A stretch of 64,000 bases of DNA from Lachnoclostridium sp. An118 (GTDB taxonomy: Bacteria; Bacillota; Clostridia; Lachnospirales; Lachnospiraceae): the NCBI RefSeq assembly GCF_002160985.1, contig NZ_NFLQ01000001.1, positions 62,001-126,000 on the forward strand, given 5' to 3'. Made by a program: the position numbers and the translations under genes. A model generated the notes under the pieces. That model had not been told where the DNA came from and ran no database searches. It was given only the letters and a program-made list of their open reading frames with translations. This document shows, piece by piece, positions 16,279-24,872 of the stretch. The first letter of the stretch is position 1. Every line of letters starts with the position of its first letter.

Positions 16279-16977
16279 ATGGAAGACAATCATATCTTGA
16301 TCGTGGAGGATGATAAAGAAATCCGGGAAGGAGTGGAAATCTATCTGAAAAGCCAGGGGTATAAGGTGTTCCAGGCCCGGGACGGTGTGGAGGGACTGGA
16401 AATCCTGGACAGGGAGGAAATCCACCTTGCCATTGTGGATATCATGATGCCGAGGATGGATGGGATCCAGATGACGCTGAAGCTGAGAGAAAAGTATGAT
16501 TTCCCCGTTATCATGCTCTCGGCAAAGTCCGAGGAGGTGGACAAGATCACCGGACTTGGCCTGGGGGCAGACGACTATGTGACCAAGCCCTTCGCTCCTA
16601 TGGAGCTGATGGCCAGGGTCAACTCCCAGCTCCGGCGGTACCGGAAGTTCCTGGAAAAGCTGGAGGTGAAGGGAAATGTCCACGTCATCGGAGGCTTGGA
16701 GATCAACGAGGACACGGTGGAGGTGTCGGTGGACGGCAGCCCCGTGAAGCTGACGCCCCTGGAGTATAAAATCCTGCTCCTCCTGGCCAAAAATCCGGGC
16801 CGGGTCTTCTCGGCGGATGAGATTTACGAGAGAGTCTGGCAGGAGAGGGCCATAAACACGGACACGGTCATGGTCCACGTGCGCAATATCCGGGAGAAGA
16901 TCGAGCTTGACCCGAAAAATCCGAAATATTTAAAGGTGGTGTGGGGTGTTGGGTATAAAATTGAAAAACAGGACTAA
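16279..16977 (+). CDS. OmpR-family response regulator
   Basis: The 232-residue protein has a receiver domain (HILIVEDDKEIREGVEIYL; phospho-acceptor Asp in AIVDIMMPRMDGIQ, about residue 53; Lys in YVTKPFAPMEL) and a C-terminal winged helix with VKLTPLEYKILLLLAKNPGR and VMVHVRNIREKIE. It overlaps the sensor kinase gene by 32 bases, so they form one unit. Being in line with the lipid genes, it may sense envelope state and control that operon (inference). CAGGAGGA (16267-16274) fixes the start. Confidence 0.93.
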   Translation: MEDNHILIVEDDKEIREGVEIYLKSQGYKVFQARDGVEGLEILDREEIHLAIVDIMMPRMDGIQMTLKLREKYDFPVIMLSAKSEEVDKITGLGLGADDYVTKPFAPMELMARVNSQLRRYRKFLEKLEVKGNVHVIGGLEINEDTVEVSVDGSPVKLTPLEYKILLLLAKNPGRVFSADEIYERVWQERAINTDTVMVHVRNIREKIELDPKNPKYLKVVWGVGYKIEKQD

Positions 16978-19096
16978 GATACGCCGGGCGCTGGCCGGGG
17001 CCGTGCTCTGCCTGTGCGCGGCTGCGATGCTGCTGTTCTATCCCGCGTTTGAGGAGGCGGGGCAGGAGGCCACGGAGGACCTGTACGAGGGGCCGCAGTA
17101 TCTCTCCGATATGCTGTCGCCCCTCCTTCAGGGTAACTATGTGCTCTACAATGAGATCGCAAAGAATATGGATGAGTCCCAGCTGCGGGAGGAGATGGAC
17201 ACGTCTGACTTCCGGAGACTGGAAAAATACATGGACTACTGCCTCTGCGATGACGGCGGTGAGGCTCTCCTCGAGAGCGGCGCGGGGGCTGCTGAAAAGC
17301 TGGACGCCTCCGGGAGCGCCGGATACGCCATCCGGGTCCGCTTTTCCTTTGACAGTGAGGGGGGCCTTGGAAATGTTCAGGTGGCCAGCAGCTATCTGGA
17401 CAAGGACGTACAGTACGAGATAGAGGAGTCCCTCCTCTCGGGGCAGGAATCCCTGGAGAGGGAGTGGCAGATGCAGGAGAGATGGCCCATGTCACTCCCG
17501 TCGGATGTGACGGCGGTGTACGGCATGACCATGGACAATGTAAAGTCCTGCCTGTCCGCCGCCATGGCGGCAGACGCCTACGGGGGCGCCTATCTGTACG
17601 CCCGCTGGATAATGGACAGCTCTGCCTTCATATGGGTCATGCTGTTCCTGACAGTGCTGGCCGTCGGGGCAGGCATTCTGTACAGGACCCTGGAGAGGGA
17701 GAAGGAGGAGGTCATCTTCCGGGCGCCTCCGGAGCTGGTGGCCGGGGCGGCCATCCTGCTTGCCAGCGCCATGATCTGGCCGGCTATCATGATATGGAAG
17801 ACATGCACAGGAAGGCTGTTGGCAGCGTCCGCCTCCTCCGATGCGGACCGGGCTCTGAACTTTGGGGTCAACTTTCTCGTGTGGTTCCTGCTCTTTGCCA
17901 TCCTGTTCTGGATAGGGGGCTGCCTGCGGGATTTCTTAAGGTCGCCGGGAGCCTGCCTGCGGGAGCGCAGCCTCCTGGTGCGGGGAGCCAGGTGGATCTT
18001 TGACAGCGACAGGGGCGTGGCGGACACGATGCGGCAGAGAGCCCGGGGGGCCGGACATAAAGTGAAGGAGGCGGTGAAGAGCCAGTACGACGCCCTCCTC
18101 CATCTGGATTTCCGGGACAGGACGAACCGGCTCATACTGAAGGTTGTACTCCTGAATTTTATCGCTATCCTGCTCATCAGCTTCCTGTGGTACTACGATG
18201 TATGGGCGCTGGTCATCTACTCAGCGGTCCTGTTTTTGTTCCTGCGCAGGTACCTGAACCGGGTGCAGAAACAGTACGGGCAGATCCTGAAGACTACCAG
18301 CACGCTGGCCGAGGGGAGACTGGACGTACCCATTGAGGGGGATGCGGGCATCTTCACGCCGGTGCAGGAGGAGCTGGTGAAGATACAGGACGGCTTTCGG
18401 AAAGCAGTGGAGAGGGAAGTAAAGAGCGAGAGGATGAAGACTGACCTGGTCACGAATGTGTCCCACGACCTGAAGACGCCCCTGACAGCCATCATCACCT
18501 ATGTGGATCTGCTGAAGCATGAGGAGGACGAGGAAAAGAAGCGGGAGTACATCGGCATACTGGAGCGAAAGTCCCAGAGGCTGAGAGTGCTCATCGAGGA
18601 CCTCTTTGAGATCAGCAGGGCCACCAGCAAAAACGTCACCCTGCATTTGATGGACCTGGACATCATCGGGCTCCTGAAGCAGGTGGAGCTGGAGTACGAC
18701 AGGGATATAAAGGAAGCGGACCTTGACATCCGCTGGAGCCTGCCGGGGGAGAAGGTCATCCTCAGGCTGGACAGCCAGAAGGCCTACAGGGTCTTTGAAA
18801 ACCTGATCGTCAACATTACCAAATATGCGCTTCCCCACACGAGAGTCTTCATCGATGTGGAGGAGACAGAAAAAGAGGCGGTGGTCCGGATGAAAAATGT
18901 GTCCGCGGCAGAGCTCACATTCGACACCGAGGAGATCACGGACCGCTTTGTGCGTGGAGATGCCTCCAGGAACACGGAGGGCTCCGGACTGGGACTTGCC
19001 ATAGCCAGGAGCTTTACGGAGCTGATGGGCGGCACTCTCCACGTATCCACAGAGGCGGACCTCTTCCGGGTGGAGATCCGCTTTCACAGGGCATAG
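16946..19096 (+). CDS. Large multi-pass sensor histidine kinase
   Basis: The 716-residue kinase starts at GTG 16946 inside the regulator gene (TTG 16961 is an alternative). Layout: a membrane segment about 12-32, an extracytoplasmic domain about 33-225, several membrane spans between about 228 and 433, a HAMP-like linker, then HisKA with VTNVSHDLKTPLTAIITY (His about 506) and HATPase with FENLIVNITKYALPHTRVFI, DRFVRGDASRNTEGSGLGLA. The N-box reads NITKYA where NA-KY-type boxes are usual, a common variant. The long outer domain plus several extra spans is unusual for an OmpR partner. It likely senses the envelope. Confidence 0.9.
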   Translation: MLGIKLKNRTKIRRALAGAVLCLCAAAMLLFYPAFEEAGQEATEDLYEGPQYLSDMLSPLLQGNYVLYNEIAKNMDESQLREEMDTSDFRRLEKYMDYCLCDDGGEALLESGAGAAEKLDASGSAGYAIRVRFSFDSEGGLGNVQVASSYLDKDVQYEIEESLLSGQESLEREWQMQERWPMSLPSDVTAVYGMTMDNVKSCLSAAMAADAYGGAYLYARWIMDSSAFIWVMLFLTVLAVGAGILYRTLEREKEEVIFRAPPELVAGAAILLASAMIWPAIMIWKTCTGRLLAASASSDADRALNFGVNFLVWFLLFAILFWIGGCLRDFLRSPGACLRERSLLVRGARWIFDSDRGVADTMRQRARGAGHKVKEAVKSQYDALLHLDFRDRTNRLILKVVLLNFIAILLISFLWYYDVWALVIYSAVLFLFLRRYLNRVQKQYGQILKTTSTLAEGRLDVPIEGDAGIFTPVQEELVKIQDGFRKAVEREVKSERMKTDLVTNVSHDLKTPLTAIITYVDLLKHEEDEEKKREYIGILERKSQRLRVLIEDLFEISRATSKNVTLHLMDLDIIGLLKQVELEYDRDIKEADLDIRWSLPGEKVILRLDSQKAYRVFENLIVNITKYALPHTRVFIDVEETEKEAVVRMKNVSAAELTFDTEEITDRFVRGDASRNTEGSGLGLAIARSFTELMGGTLHVSTEADLFRVEIRFHRA

Positions 19097-19155
19097 ACTT
19101 TTTCACAGGATCATGCTAGAGTAGTAGGACAAAGCAAGGTGAAAGAGGACAGAGG

Positions 19156-20112
19156 ATGGAATACTATTTTGCGCCCATGGAGGGGATCACAGGCTACATA
19201 CACAGGAACGTGCACCACAGCCTGTTCCCCGGCATATCGAAATACTTTACAGCCTTCATCGCCCCGGGGCAGAAGGGAAAGTTCAGCGCCAGGGAGAAAA
19301 ATGATATACTCCCTGACCACAACCGGGGTATCTGTACGGTGCCCCAGCTCCTCACCAACAATCCTCAGGATTTCATCACCACTGCGGTGAAGCTGGGAGA
19401 GCTGGGGTACCGGGAGATCAACCTGAACCTGGGATGCCCCTCCAGGACAGTAGTGACCAAGTACAGGGGCTCCGGCTTTCTCGCAAAGCCGGGGGAGCTG
19501 GACGCCTTCTTTGCGGAGGTGTTCTCAGCCTGCGGAGGAGAAGGCTCCCTGGGGGAGATGCAGATATCGGTCAAGACAAGGCTGGGGGTGGAGGAGCCGG
19601 AGGAATTCTTCCGTATCCTTGACATTTACAACCGCTATCCTCTGAAGGAGCTCATCATCCACCCCAGGACGCAGAGGGATTTCTACAGCGGTCCGGTCCA
19701 TATGGACCTTTTTGCCTACGGTGCGGAGCACAGCAGATGTCCTGTCTGCTACAACGGGGATATCCGGACCGGGGAGGATATGAGAGCGCTGGAAGAGCGG
19801 TTCCCGGCTCTGGACCGGGTCATGATAGGCAGGGGACTCCTTGTGGACCCGGCCCTCCACCTGCAGCTGCAGGGCGGCAGGATGCCGGACAAGGCGGCTC
19901 TGAGAACCTTTCACGACCGGATATATGACTGGTACAGGCAGGAGATGCCGGGAGCCAGGCCGGTGCTCTTCAAGATGAAGGAGCTCTGGGCTTATATGGG
20001 ACAGCTCTTCGAGGACGGGAGGAGGCCTCTGAAGAAGATACGCAAGGCGGAGAGGACGGAGGCTTACGAGGCAGCGGTCGAGGAGCTGTTCAGGGAGTGT
20101 CATACCGTGTGA
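19156..20112 (+). CDS. tRNA-dihydrouridine synthase family protein
   Basis: The 318-residue flavoprotein reduces uridines in tRNA to dihydrouridine. Seen: FAPMEGITGYIHRNV at the start (FMN-binding barrel), EINLNLGCPSRTVVTKYRGS with the catalytic cysteine near residue 96, LKELIIHPRTQRDFYSG, and VMIGRGLLVDP. Length is typical for DUS. It starts 60 bases after the sensor kinase; AAAGAGGACAGAGG precedes the ATG. The prepilin peptidase gene follows within five bases, so they may be co-transcribed. Confidence 0.9.
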   Translation: MEYYFAPMEGITGYIHRNVHHSLFPGISKYFTAFIAPGQKGKFSAREKNDILPDHNRGICTVPQLLTNNPQDFITTAVKLGELGYREINLNLGCPSRTVVTKYRGSGFLAKPGELDAFFAEVFSACGGEGSLGEMQISVKTRLGVEEPEEFFRILDIYNRYPLKELIIHPRTQRDFYSGPVHMDLFAYGAEHSRCPVCYNGDIRTGEDMRALEERFPALDRVMIGRGLLVDPALHLQLQGGRMPDKAALRTFHDRIYDWYRQEMPGARPVLFKMKELWAYMGQLFEDGRRPLKKIRKAERTEAYEAAVEELFRECHTV

Positions 20113-20116
20113 AGCT

Positions 20117-20599
20117 ATGCGCACTGTTTGTCTGTGTATTTTTCTCCTTCTGCTGGCCAGGGCGGCCGCGGAGGATATAGCGCGGCGGGAGATCCGCGAC
20201 AGGATATGGGCGGGCATCCTGGCGGCGGGCCTTTTGTGCTGGGGACTCGGCGCAGCCCCGGCCGGGTGCGGCCGGGAGGGACTGGACCTGGCGGACAGGC
20301 TGGCAGGTCTGCTCTGCGGCAGCCTCCCCCTGGCGGTGGTCTGCTGTCTTTTGCCGGGGGCCTTTGGCGGAGGAGACATAAAACTTGGAGGGGCGGGGGG
20401 ATTCTTCCTGGGATGGAGAGCCGTGCTGGCGGCCGGCGCCCTGGCCATTCTGTCAGCCGGGGCAGTGACGGCGGCCCTGCTTCTGAGCGGGAAGGTGTCC
20501 AGGAGGGCTACGGTTCCTTTTGGGCCGTTTCTGTGCCTTGGCATGGCGGCGGCATGGTTCTGGGGGGAGGAGCTGGCCCTCTGGTATGTGGGAAGATAG
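20117..20599 (+). CDS. A24-type prepilin peptidase-like membrane protein, orphan
   Basis: This 160-residue, very hydrophobic protein shows the two catalytic aspartates of A24 peptidases: one in AAAEDIARREIRDRI (about residue 20) and one in GGGDIKLGGAGGFFLGW (about 86). Such enzymes process the leader of type IV pilin-like proteins or, in short forms like this without the methylase domain, Flp-type pilins. No pilin, secretion ATPase or platform gene lies in the window, so the partner is elsewhere. The next gene (DUF3841) begins 12 bases later. Confidence 0.82.
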   Translation: MRTVCLCIFLLLLARAAAEDIARREIRDRIWAGILAAGLLCWGLGAAPAGCGREGLDLADRLAGLLCGSLPLAVVCCLLPGAFGGGDIKLGGAGGFFLGWRAVLAAGALAILSAGAVTAALLLSGKVSRRATVPFGPFLCLGMAAAWFWGEELALWYVGR

Positions 20600-20611
20600 G
20601 AGGAACAGGAC

Positions 20612-21235
20612 ATGGAGCGGAGTACGGAGAGAGACCAGGGAAGGGATCGGAAAGAGACAGTGCGTCTCTACACCAGGCAGAACGACAAGACGCTGTACCA
20701 GCTTGAGCGGGACGGGCGGATCATCAACCAGAGGATTTATGTGCAGCTTCATTTCGGCGACATTGCGCCCCTCTTCCTGGAGAGCTACGACTGGTTCACG
20801 AGGAAGGCGTCCGCCATGGTGGAAAAGCCCCCGGATGTACAGGCGCCCGTCTGGTGCTCCATCAGCCGGGAGAACTGCCTGCGGCCTGTCCCGGGCACGG
20901 TGGTGTATGTGCTGGAGGTGCCCAGGGACCAGGTCATCTACTTTGATGATGAGAAGTGGGACTATGTGCTGAACCGCATCTACCTTCCAAAGGACGGGAA
21001 GGACAGAGAGCAGTACAGGCAGCACCTGAGGGAGCTGGGAGTGGCCAACGGATTTGAGTTTTTCCAGGGCCGGTACAAGGGCATGTACCCGGAGGAGGAG
21101 AGGCGGATCAGGGAGAGCTGGGACCGGATTTTCGACATTGACAGGTGGACTGTCTTCAACGTGTGCGGGAATATATGGGAAATCCGCAGGGAATGGGTCC
21201 TTCGGATTGTACATCCGGGCGAAGATGTGGTATAA
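20612..21235 (+). CDS. DUF3841 domain protein
   Basis: The 207-residue protein fits DUF3841: VRLYTRQNDKTLYQLERDGR at the N-terminus, PVWCSISRENCLRP, VYVLEVPRDQVIYFDDEKWD in the middle and WTVFNVCGNIWEIRREWV near the end. It has no signal peptide or membrane span. The family's function is unknown; ADP-ribosyltransferase-like or ligand-binding roles cannot be told by eye. Its stop codon overlaps an extended -10 box (TGGTATAAT, 21228-21236) that precedes two hairpin repeats. Confidence 0.7.
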   Translation: MERSTERDQGRDRKETVRLYTRQNDKTLYQLERDGRIINQRIYVQLHFGDIAPLFLESYDWFTRKASAMVEKPPDVQAPVWCSISRENCLRPVPGTVVYVLEVPRDQVIYFDDEKWDYVLNRIYLPKDGKDREQYRQHLRELGVANGFEFFQGRYKGMYPEEERRIRESWDRIFDIDRWTVFNVCGNIWEIRREWVLRIVHPGEDVV

Positions 21236-21236
21236 T
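21228..21236 (+). promoter_or_regulatory. Extended -10 promoter before the hairpin repeats
   Basis: TGGTATAAT matches TGnTATAAT, which can work without a -35. The predicted start near 21243 falls at the first base of hairpin unit 1. Confidence 0.45.
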
Positions 21237-21240
21237 GTGA

Positions 21241-21271
21241 ACACTTGGCGAGGTACTTTCGAGCCTAGTGT
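21241..21271 (+). repeat. Hairpin repeat, unit 1
   Basis: A 31-base unit with arms CACTTGGC and GCCTAGTG around GAGGTACTTTCGA. It aligns with unit 2 (21286-21317) along its whole length. Confidence 0.75.
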
Positions 21272-21285
21272 GAATATATACCTGG

Positions 21286-21317
21286 ACACTTAGCGAGGTT
21301 CCTTACGAGCTTAGTGG
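21286..21317 (+). repeat. Hairpin repeat, unit 2
   Basis: A 32-base unit with arms CACTTAGC and GCTTAGTG. Relative to unit 1 the G-C pair in the stem is changed to A-T on both sides, and the same T-T mismatch is kept, which argues for conserved RNA or cruciform structure. Confidence 0.75.
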
Positions 21318-21320
21318 CCA

Positions 21321-21329
21321 TGGTATAAT
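21321..21329 (+). promoter_or_regulatory. Extended -10 promoter of the kinase-like gene
   Basis: TGGTATAAT within GTGGCCATGGTATAATGA then CCAC (21314-21335). No -35 is seen. The ATG of the next gene is 44 bases after the -10. Confidence 0.5.
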
Positions 21330-21372
21330 GACCACGCAACACAAAAAACCGGACTACAAAGGAGGAATTGGT

Positions 21373-21858
21373 ATGAAACTAGTGATAACCATGAGCAGGC
21401 GTTACGGCACGGGAGCCAGCAGGATCGCTCAGGAGCTCTCCGAGAGACTCGGCATTCCGGTCTATGACAAGGTGAATGTGGAGGAGGAGATGAGCAGCCA
21501 TACCTACGACTCTGAAGTAGAGGTCATCAAGAAGCTGGCGGAAAAGCCCTGCATCATCCTGGGAAGATGCGCCTCCGAGATACTCAAGGACAGGCGCAAT
21601 GCCTTCAACATCTACGTGTGCGCGGACAAGGAGGACCGGGTCCGGAGGATCATGGGCAAGGAAAACCTGAGCCGCGAGGAGGCGGAGCGGAAGATCGAGA
21701 AGACAGACCAGGAGAGGGCGGAGTACTATTACGAGCACACCGGGAAGACATGGGGGGATGTGAACAACTACCACATGATACTGAACACCTCGGATCTGGG
21801 CGTGGAGAACTGTGCGGACATACTGATGAAATATTTTGAGAGAAAAGAATATATTTAA
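21373..21858 (+). CDS. Cytidylate kinase-like family protein
   Basis: The 161-residue protein resembles the cytidylate kinase-like family (AAK-type P-loop fold): SRRYGTGASRIAQELSERLG takes the place of the usual nucleotide-binding loop, with CIILGRCASEILKD and VRRIMGKENLSREEAERKI following. It is shorter than true Cmk and the P-loop is degenerate (no GKST/GKGT), so CMP phosphorylation is not assured. AAAGGAGGA (21358-21366) fixes the start. It follows the hairpin repeats and extended -10, and is closed by a strong terminator at 21883. Confidence 0.75.
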   Translation: MKLVITMSRRYGTGASRIAQELSERLGIPVYDKVNVEEEMSSHTYDSEVEVIKKLAEKPCIILGRCASEILKDRRNAFNIYVCADKEDRVRRIMGKENLSREEAERKIEKTDQERAEYYYEHTGKTWGDVNNYHMILNTSDLGVENCADILMKYFERKEYI

Positions 21859-21882
21859 AGCACGGCTGAGAAGAGCACGGCA

Positions 21883-21919
21883 AAGAGCGGCGGACTTAAG
21901 CGGTCTGCCGCTCTTTTTT
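21883..21919 (+). terminator. Intrinsic terminator after the kinase-like gene
   Basis: AGAGCGGCGGAC pairs with GTCTGCCGCTCT (one wobble) and is followed by six T. Confidence 0.88.
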
Positions 21920-21993
21920 GCAGCGGCGCCGGGCCGGAGGCCGGACCGCTGTAAAGGGGAAGAGAAATTCCTGTTATTTTTGGCGGAAGAGTC

Positions 21994-22022
21994 TTGCATT
22001 CTTCCCGCGCCTTCTTTATAAT
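21994..22022 (+). promoter_or_regulatory. Promoter of the second MATE gene
   Basis: TTGCAT (21994-21999), 17 bases, TATAAT (22017-22022), 43 bases before the ATG. Confidence 0.75.
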
Positions 22023-22065
22023 GGAGCTCGTTTGCGCATAAAAGAAGACAGAGGAGGAAGACTGG

Positions 22066-23418
22066 ATGGAAACAGATATGACAGTGGGAAGCCCGGCCAG
22101 GGTGATCCTGAACTTTACGATCCCCATTTTTATAGGAAATATATTTCAGCAGCTCTACAACATGGCGGACGCAGTGATCGTGGGAAAATTCGTGGGCCCC
22201 AACGCCCTGGCGGCGGTGGGCTCCTGCGGCACCCTGATGTTCCTTATCATCGGCTTCCTGCAGGGGCTCACGGCGGGTTTTACCGTGATCACGGCCCAGC
22301 ACTTTGGCGCCGGGAACATGAAGGCCATGCGCCAGTCCGTGGCATCTGCCTGCATTTTATCCGCTGTTGTCTCTGTCATCATGACGGTGCTGAGCATGTC
22401 CATGATGAAGCAGATCCTGGGATGGATGAACACGCCGCCGGAGATATACAGCGAAGCCTACGGCTACATCATGGTCATCTGCGCGGGTATCGTGGCGCAG
22501 GTGCTCTACAACCTCTTGGCCAGCATCCTGCGGGCACTGGGGAACAGCAAGGTGCCCCTCTACTTCCTGATACTGGCGGCCTTCTTAAATGTAGTGCTTG
22601 ACCTGGTGTTCATCATCGTGTTCCACATGGGGGCCGCGGGAGCTGCCTACGCCACGGTCATCTCCCAGGGCGTGTCGGGGGCTGCCTGTCTCCTGTACAT
22701 TTTCAAAAGTGTGCCGGACCTGCACCTGAACAAGGAGGACTGGCGGCTGCACCGGGACCTGTCCATGTGGCAGCTTAGGATCGGCCTTCCCATGGCCCTG
22801 CAGTACTCCATCACAGCCATTGGCACCATCATGGTGCAGGCGGCCCTGAACACGCTGGGAGCACTGTCCGTGGCCAGCTTTGCGGCGGCCAGCAAGATCG
22901 AACAGGTGGTGAGCCAGGCCTACGTGGCCCTTGGGACCACCATGGCCACCTACTGTGCACAGAATATGGGGGCAGGCAGGTGGGACCGGCTGAAGAAGGG
23001 CTTTTCCTCCGCTACGGTGATCGGGAGCATCTACGCTGTCATAGCGGGAGGCGCTATCTTCCTGGGGGGGAAATACCTGGTGGTCCTCTTTGTGTCTGAG
23101 CAGGTGGGGCAGATCATGGGACTGGCGGATATCTACCTGAAATGCGCCGGGGCCATGTTCATCCCGCTGGCGGTGGTCAATATATACCGGAATGGCATCC
23201 AGGGGATGGGCTATGCCCTCCTTCCCATGATGGCAGGCGTGGCGGAGCTCATTGGCAGGGGAGCCGTGGCGCTGCTGTCATCGCAGAGGGGAAGCTATCT
23301 CGGCACCTGCATGGCAAGCCCCACGGCCTGGATCCTGGCAGGGGCGCTCCTGTTGGCTATGTACTTTGGCATTATGCGGTCCCGGGCGCCGAAGACCGGG
23401 ACGCGGGGAAAAAAGTAA
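22066..23418 (+). CDS. MATE family efflux transporter
   Basis: The 450-residue protein has 12 hydrophobic segments and clear MATE features: NFTIPIFIGNIFQQLYNMAD at residues about 12-31, AVIVGKFVGPNALAAVGS, and AYVALGTTMATYCAQNMGAG in the second half. It is a different subgroup from the MATE gene at 12200. Substrate is unknown. It has its own promoter and lies upstream of pyrH; there is no visible terminator between them, so some read-through is possible. Confidence 0.92.
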   Translation: METDMTVGSPARVILNFTIPIFIGNIFQQLYNMADAVIVGKFVGPNALAAVGSCGTLMFLIIGFLQGLTAGFTVITAQHFGAGNMKAMRQSVASACILSAVVSVIMTVLSMSMMKQILGWMNTPPEIYSEAYGYIMVICAGIVAQVLYNLLASILRALGNSKVPLYFLILAAFLNVVLDLVFIIVFHMGAAGAAYATVISQGVSGAACLLYIFKSVPDLHLNKEDWRLHRDLSMWQLRIGLPMALQYSITAIGTIMVQAALNTLGALSVASFAAASKIEQVVSQAYVALGTTMATYCAQNMGAGRWDRLKKGFSSATVIGSIYAVIAGGAIFLGGKYLVVLFVSEQVGQIMGLADIYLKCAGAMFIPLAVVNIYRNGIQGMGYALLPMMAGVAELIGRGAVALLSSQRGSYLGTCMASPTAWILAGALLLAMYFGIMRSRAPKTGTRGKK

Positions 23419-23524
23419 GTTCCCTTTTTGTGCAACCTATGCTATACTTTAATCTAGGTATGCACTGAAGGCGGATGCCGGATGGGCAAAAGGAGTACAA
23501 CAGTAAGACAAGGAGCAAAACTTT

Positions 23525-24220
23525 ATGAAAAGAGTGTTGTTAAAGCTGAGCGGAGAGGCGCTGGCGGGAGAGAAGAAGACCGGATTTGACGAGGAGACCT
23601 GCCTCGGCGTCGCAAGACAGGTAAAGCAGATCGTGGAAGAGGGATATCAGGTGGCGATCGTGACCGGAGGAGGAAATTTCTGGCGGGGGCGGACCAGCGA
23701 GACCATCGACCGGACCAAGGCGGACCAGATCGGCATGCTGGCTACGGTCATGAACTGTATCTACGTGTCAGACATCTTCCGTTTTGCGGGCATGAAGACA
23801 GAAGTGTTCACCCCCTTTGTGTGCGGGGCCTTCACCACTCTGTTCTCCAAGGATAAGGCTGTGGAGGCGCTGGAGGAAGGCAAGGTCATCTTCTTTGCGG
23901 GCGGGACGGGACACCCCTATTTTTCCACAGACACGGGGGCTGTACTCCGCGCTATCGAGATCGAGGCCGACGCGATGCTGCTGGCAAAGGCGATCGACGG
24001 CATCTATGACAGCGACCCGAAGGTGAACCCGGAGGCTGTGAAGTTCGACGAGATTTCCATTCAGGAGATCATTGACAGGAAGCTGATGGCAGTGGACCTG
24101 ACTGCGTCCATCATGTGCCTGGAGAACAGGATGCCCATGCTCGTGTTCGGACTGAACGAGGAGAACAGCATTGTGGAGACGTTATCGGGAACATTTACCG
24201 GCACAAGGGTGACCGTGTAG
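23525..24220 (+). CDS. pyrH: UMP kinase
   Basis: The 231-residue amino-acid-kinase-fold enzyme makes UDP from UMP. Seen: RVLLKLSGEALAGEKKTGFD, AIVTGGGNFWRGRTSE, DQIGMLATVMNCIYVSDIF, FFAGGTGHPYFSTDTGAVLR and AKAIDGIYDSDPKVNP. Length is typical. frr follows 27 bases later, the usual order. In many bacteria rpsB-tsf lie before pyrH; here a MATE gene does. Confidence 0.97.
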   Translation: MKRVLLKLSGEALAGEKKTGFDEETCLGVARQVKQIVEEGYQVAIVTGGGNFWRGRTSETIDRTKADQIGMLATVMNCIYVSDIFRFAGMKTEVFTPFVCGAFTTLFSKDKAVEALEEGKVIFFAGGTGHPYFSTDTGAVLRAIEIEADAMLLAKAIDGIYDSDPKVNPEAVKFDEISIQEIIDRKLMAVDLTASIMCLENRMPMLVFGLNEENSIVETLSGTFTGTRVTV

Positions 24221-24247
24221 TATAAAGTCATAAGGGAGGAAACCATC

Positions 24248-24799
24248 ATGAATGAAAGACTGAAACCATACGAGGACAAGATGAAAAAGACACTGGCAAA
24301 CCTGGAGGGAGAACTGGTGACAATAAGGGCAGGCCGGGCCAATCCCAATGTGCTCAACAAGATCACTGTGGACTACTACGGCTCTCCCACACCGATCCAG
24401 CAGGTGGCCAATATATCCGTGCCGGAGGCCCGGATGATACAGATCCAGCCCTGGGAGAAGAGCATGCTGAAGGTCATCGAGAAGGCCATCAACATGTCTG
24501 ACCTGGGCATCAACCCCACAAACGACGGTTCCTGCGTGCGGCTTGTATTTCCGGAGCTGACAGAGGAGCGCAGAAAAGAGCTTGTGAAGGATGTAAAGAA
24601 AAAGGGCGAGCAGGCCAAGGTGGCTGTCCGCAATATCCGCCGGGATGGAAATGATGCCTTCAAGAAGCTGAAGGGGAGCGACGTGTCTGAGGATGAGATC
24701 AAGGACCTGGAGGACGAGCTGCAGAAGCTGACGGACAAATTCATCAAAGAAGTAGACAAAGCGGTGGAGAGCAAGTCAAAAGAGGTTATGACGGTCTAG
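24248..24799 (+). CDS. frr: Ribosome recycling factor
   Basis: The 183-residue protein splits post-termination ribosomes together with EF-G. It has the family N-terminus [18 protein letters not shown] followed by [14 protein letters not shown], and the core block [20 protein letters not shown], with a C-terminal helix ending [13 protein letters not shown]. Length is normal. GGAGG at 24236-24240 precedes the ATG. It is the second gene of the pyrH operon. Confidence 0.98.
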   Translation: MNERLKPYEDKMKKTLANLEGELVTIRAGRANPNVLNKITVDYYGSPTPIQQVANISVPEARMIQIQPWEKSMLKVIEKAINMSDLGINPTNDGSCVRLVFPELTEERRKELVKDVKKKGEQAKVAVRNIRRDGNDAFKKLKGSDVSEDEIKDLEDELQKLTDKFIKEVDKAVESKSKEVMTV

Positions 24800-24823
24800 C
24801 CGGAAAAAACAGAGAGAAAAGAC

Positions 24824-24852
24824 GGGGGACGGGACATCATGTGCCGTCCCCC
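24824..24852 (+). other. Hairpin just before uppS
   Basis: GGGGGACGG pairs perfectly with CCGTCCCCC around an 11-base loop. No T-run follows and the uppS ribosome-binding site begins six bases later, so it may affect translation or mRNA stability. Confidence 0.5.
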
Positions 24853-24872
24853 TTGTGAAGGGAGACAATGCG

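Noticed and set aside
21241-21317. Possible CRISPR array
   Set aside because: Only two palindromic units about 14 bases apart and no cas genes; spacer length and number do not fit.
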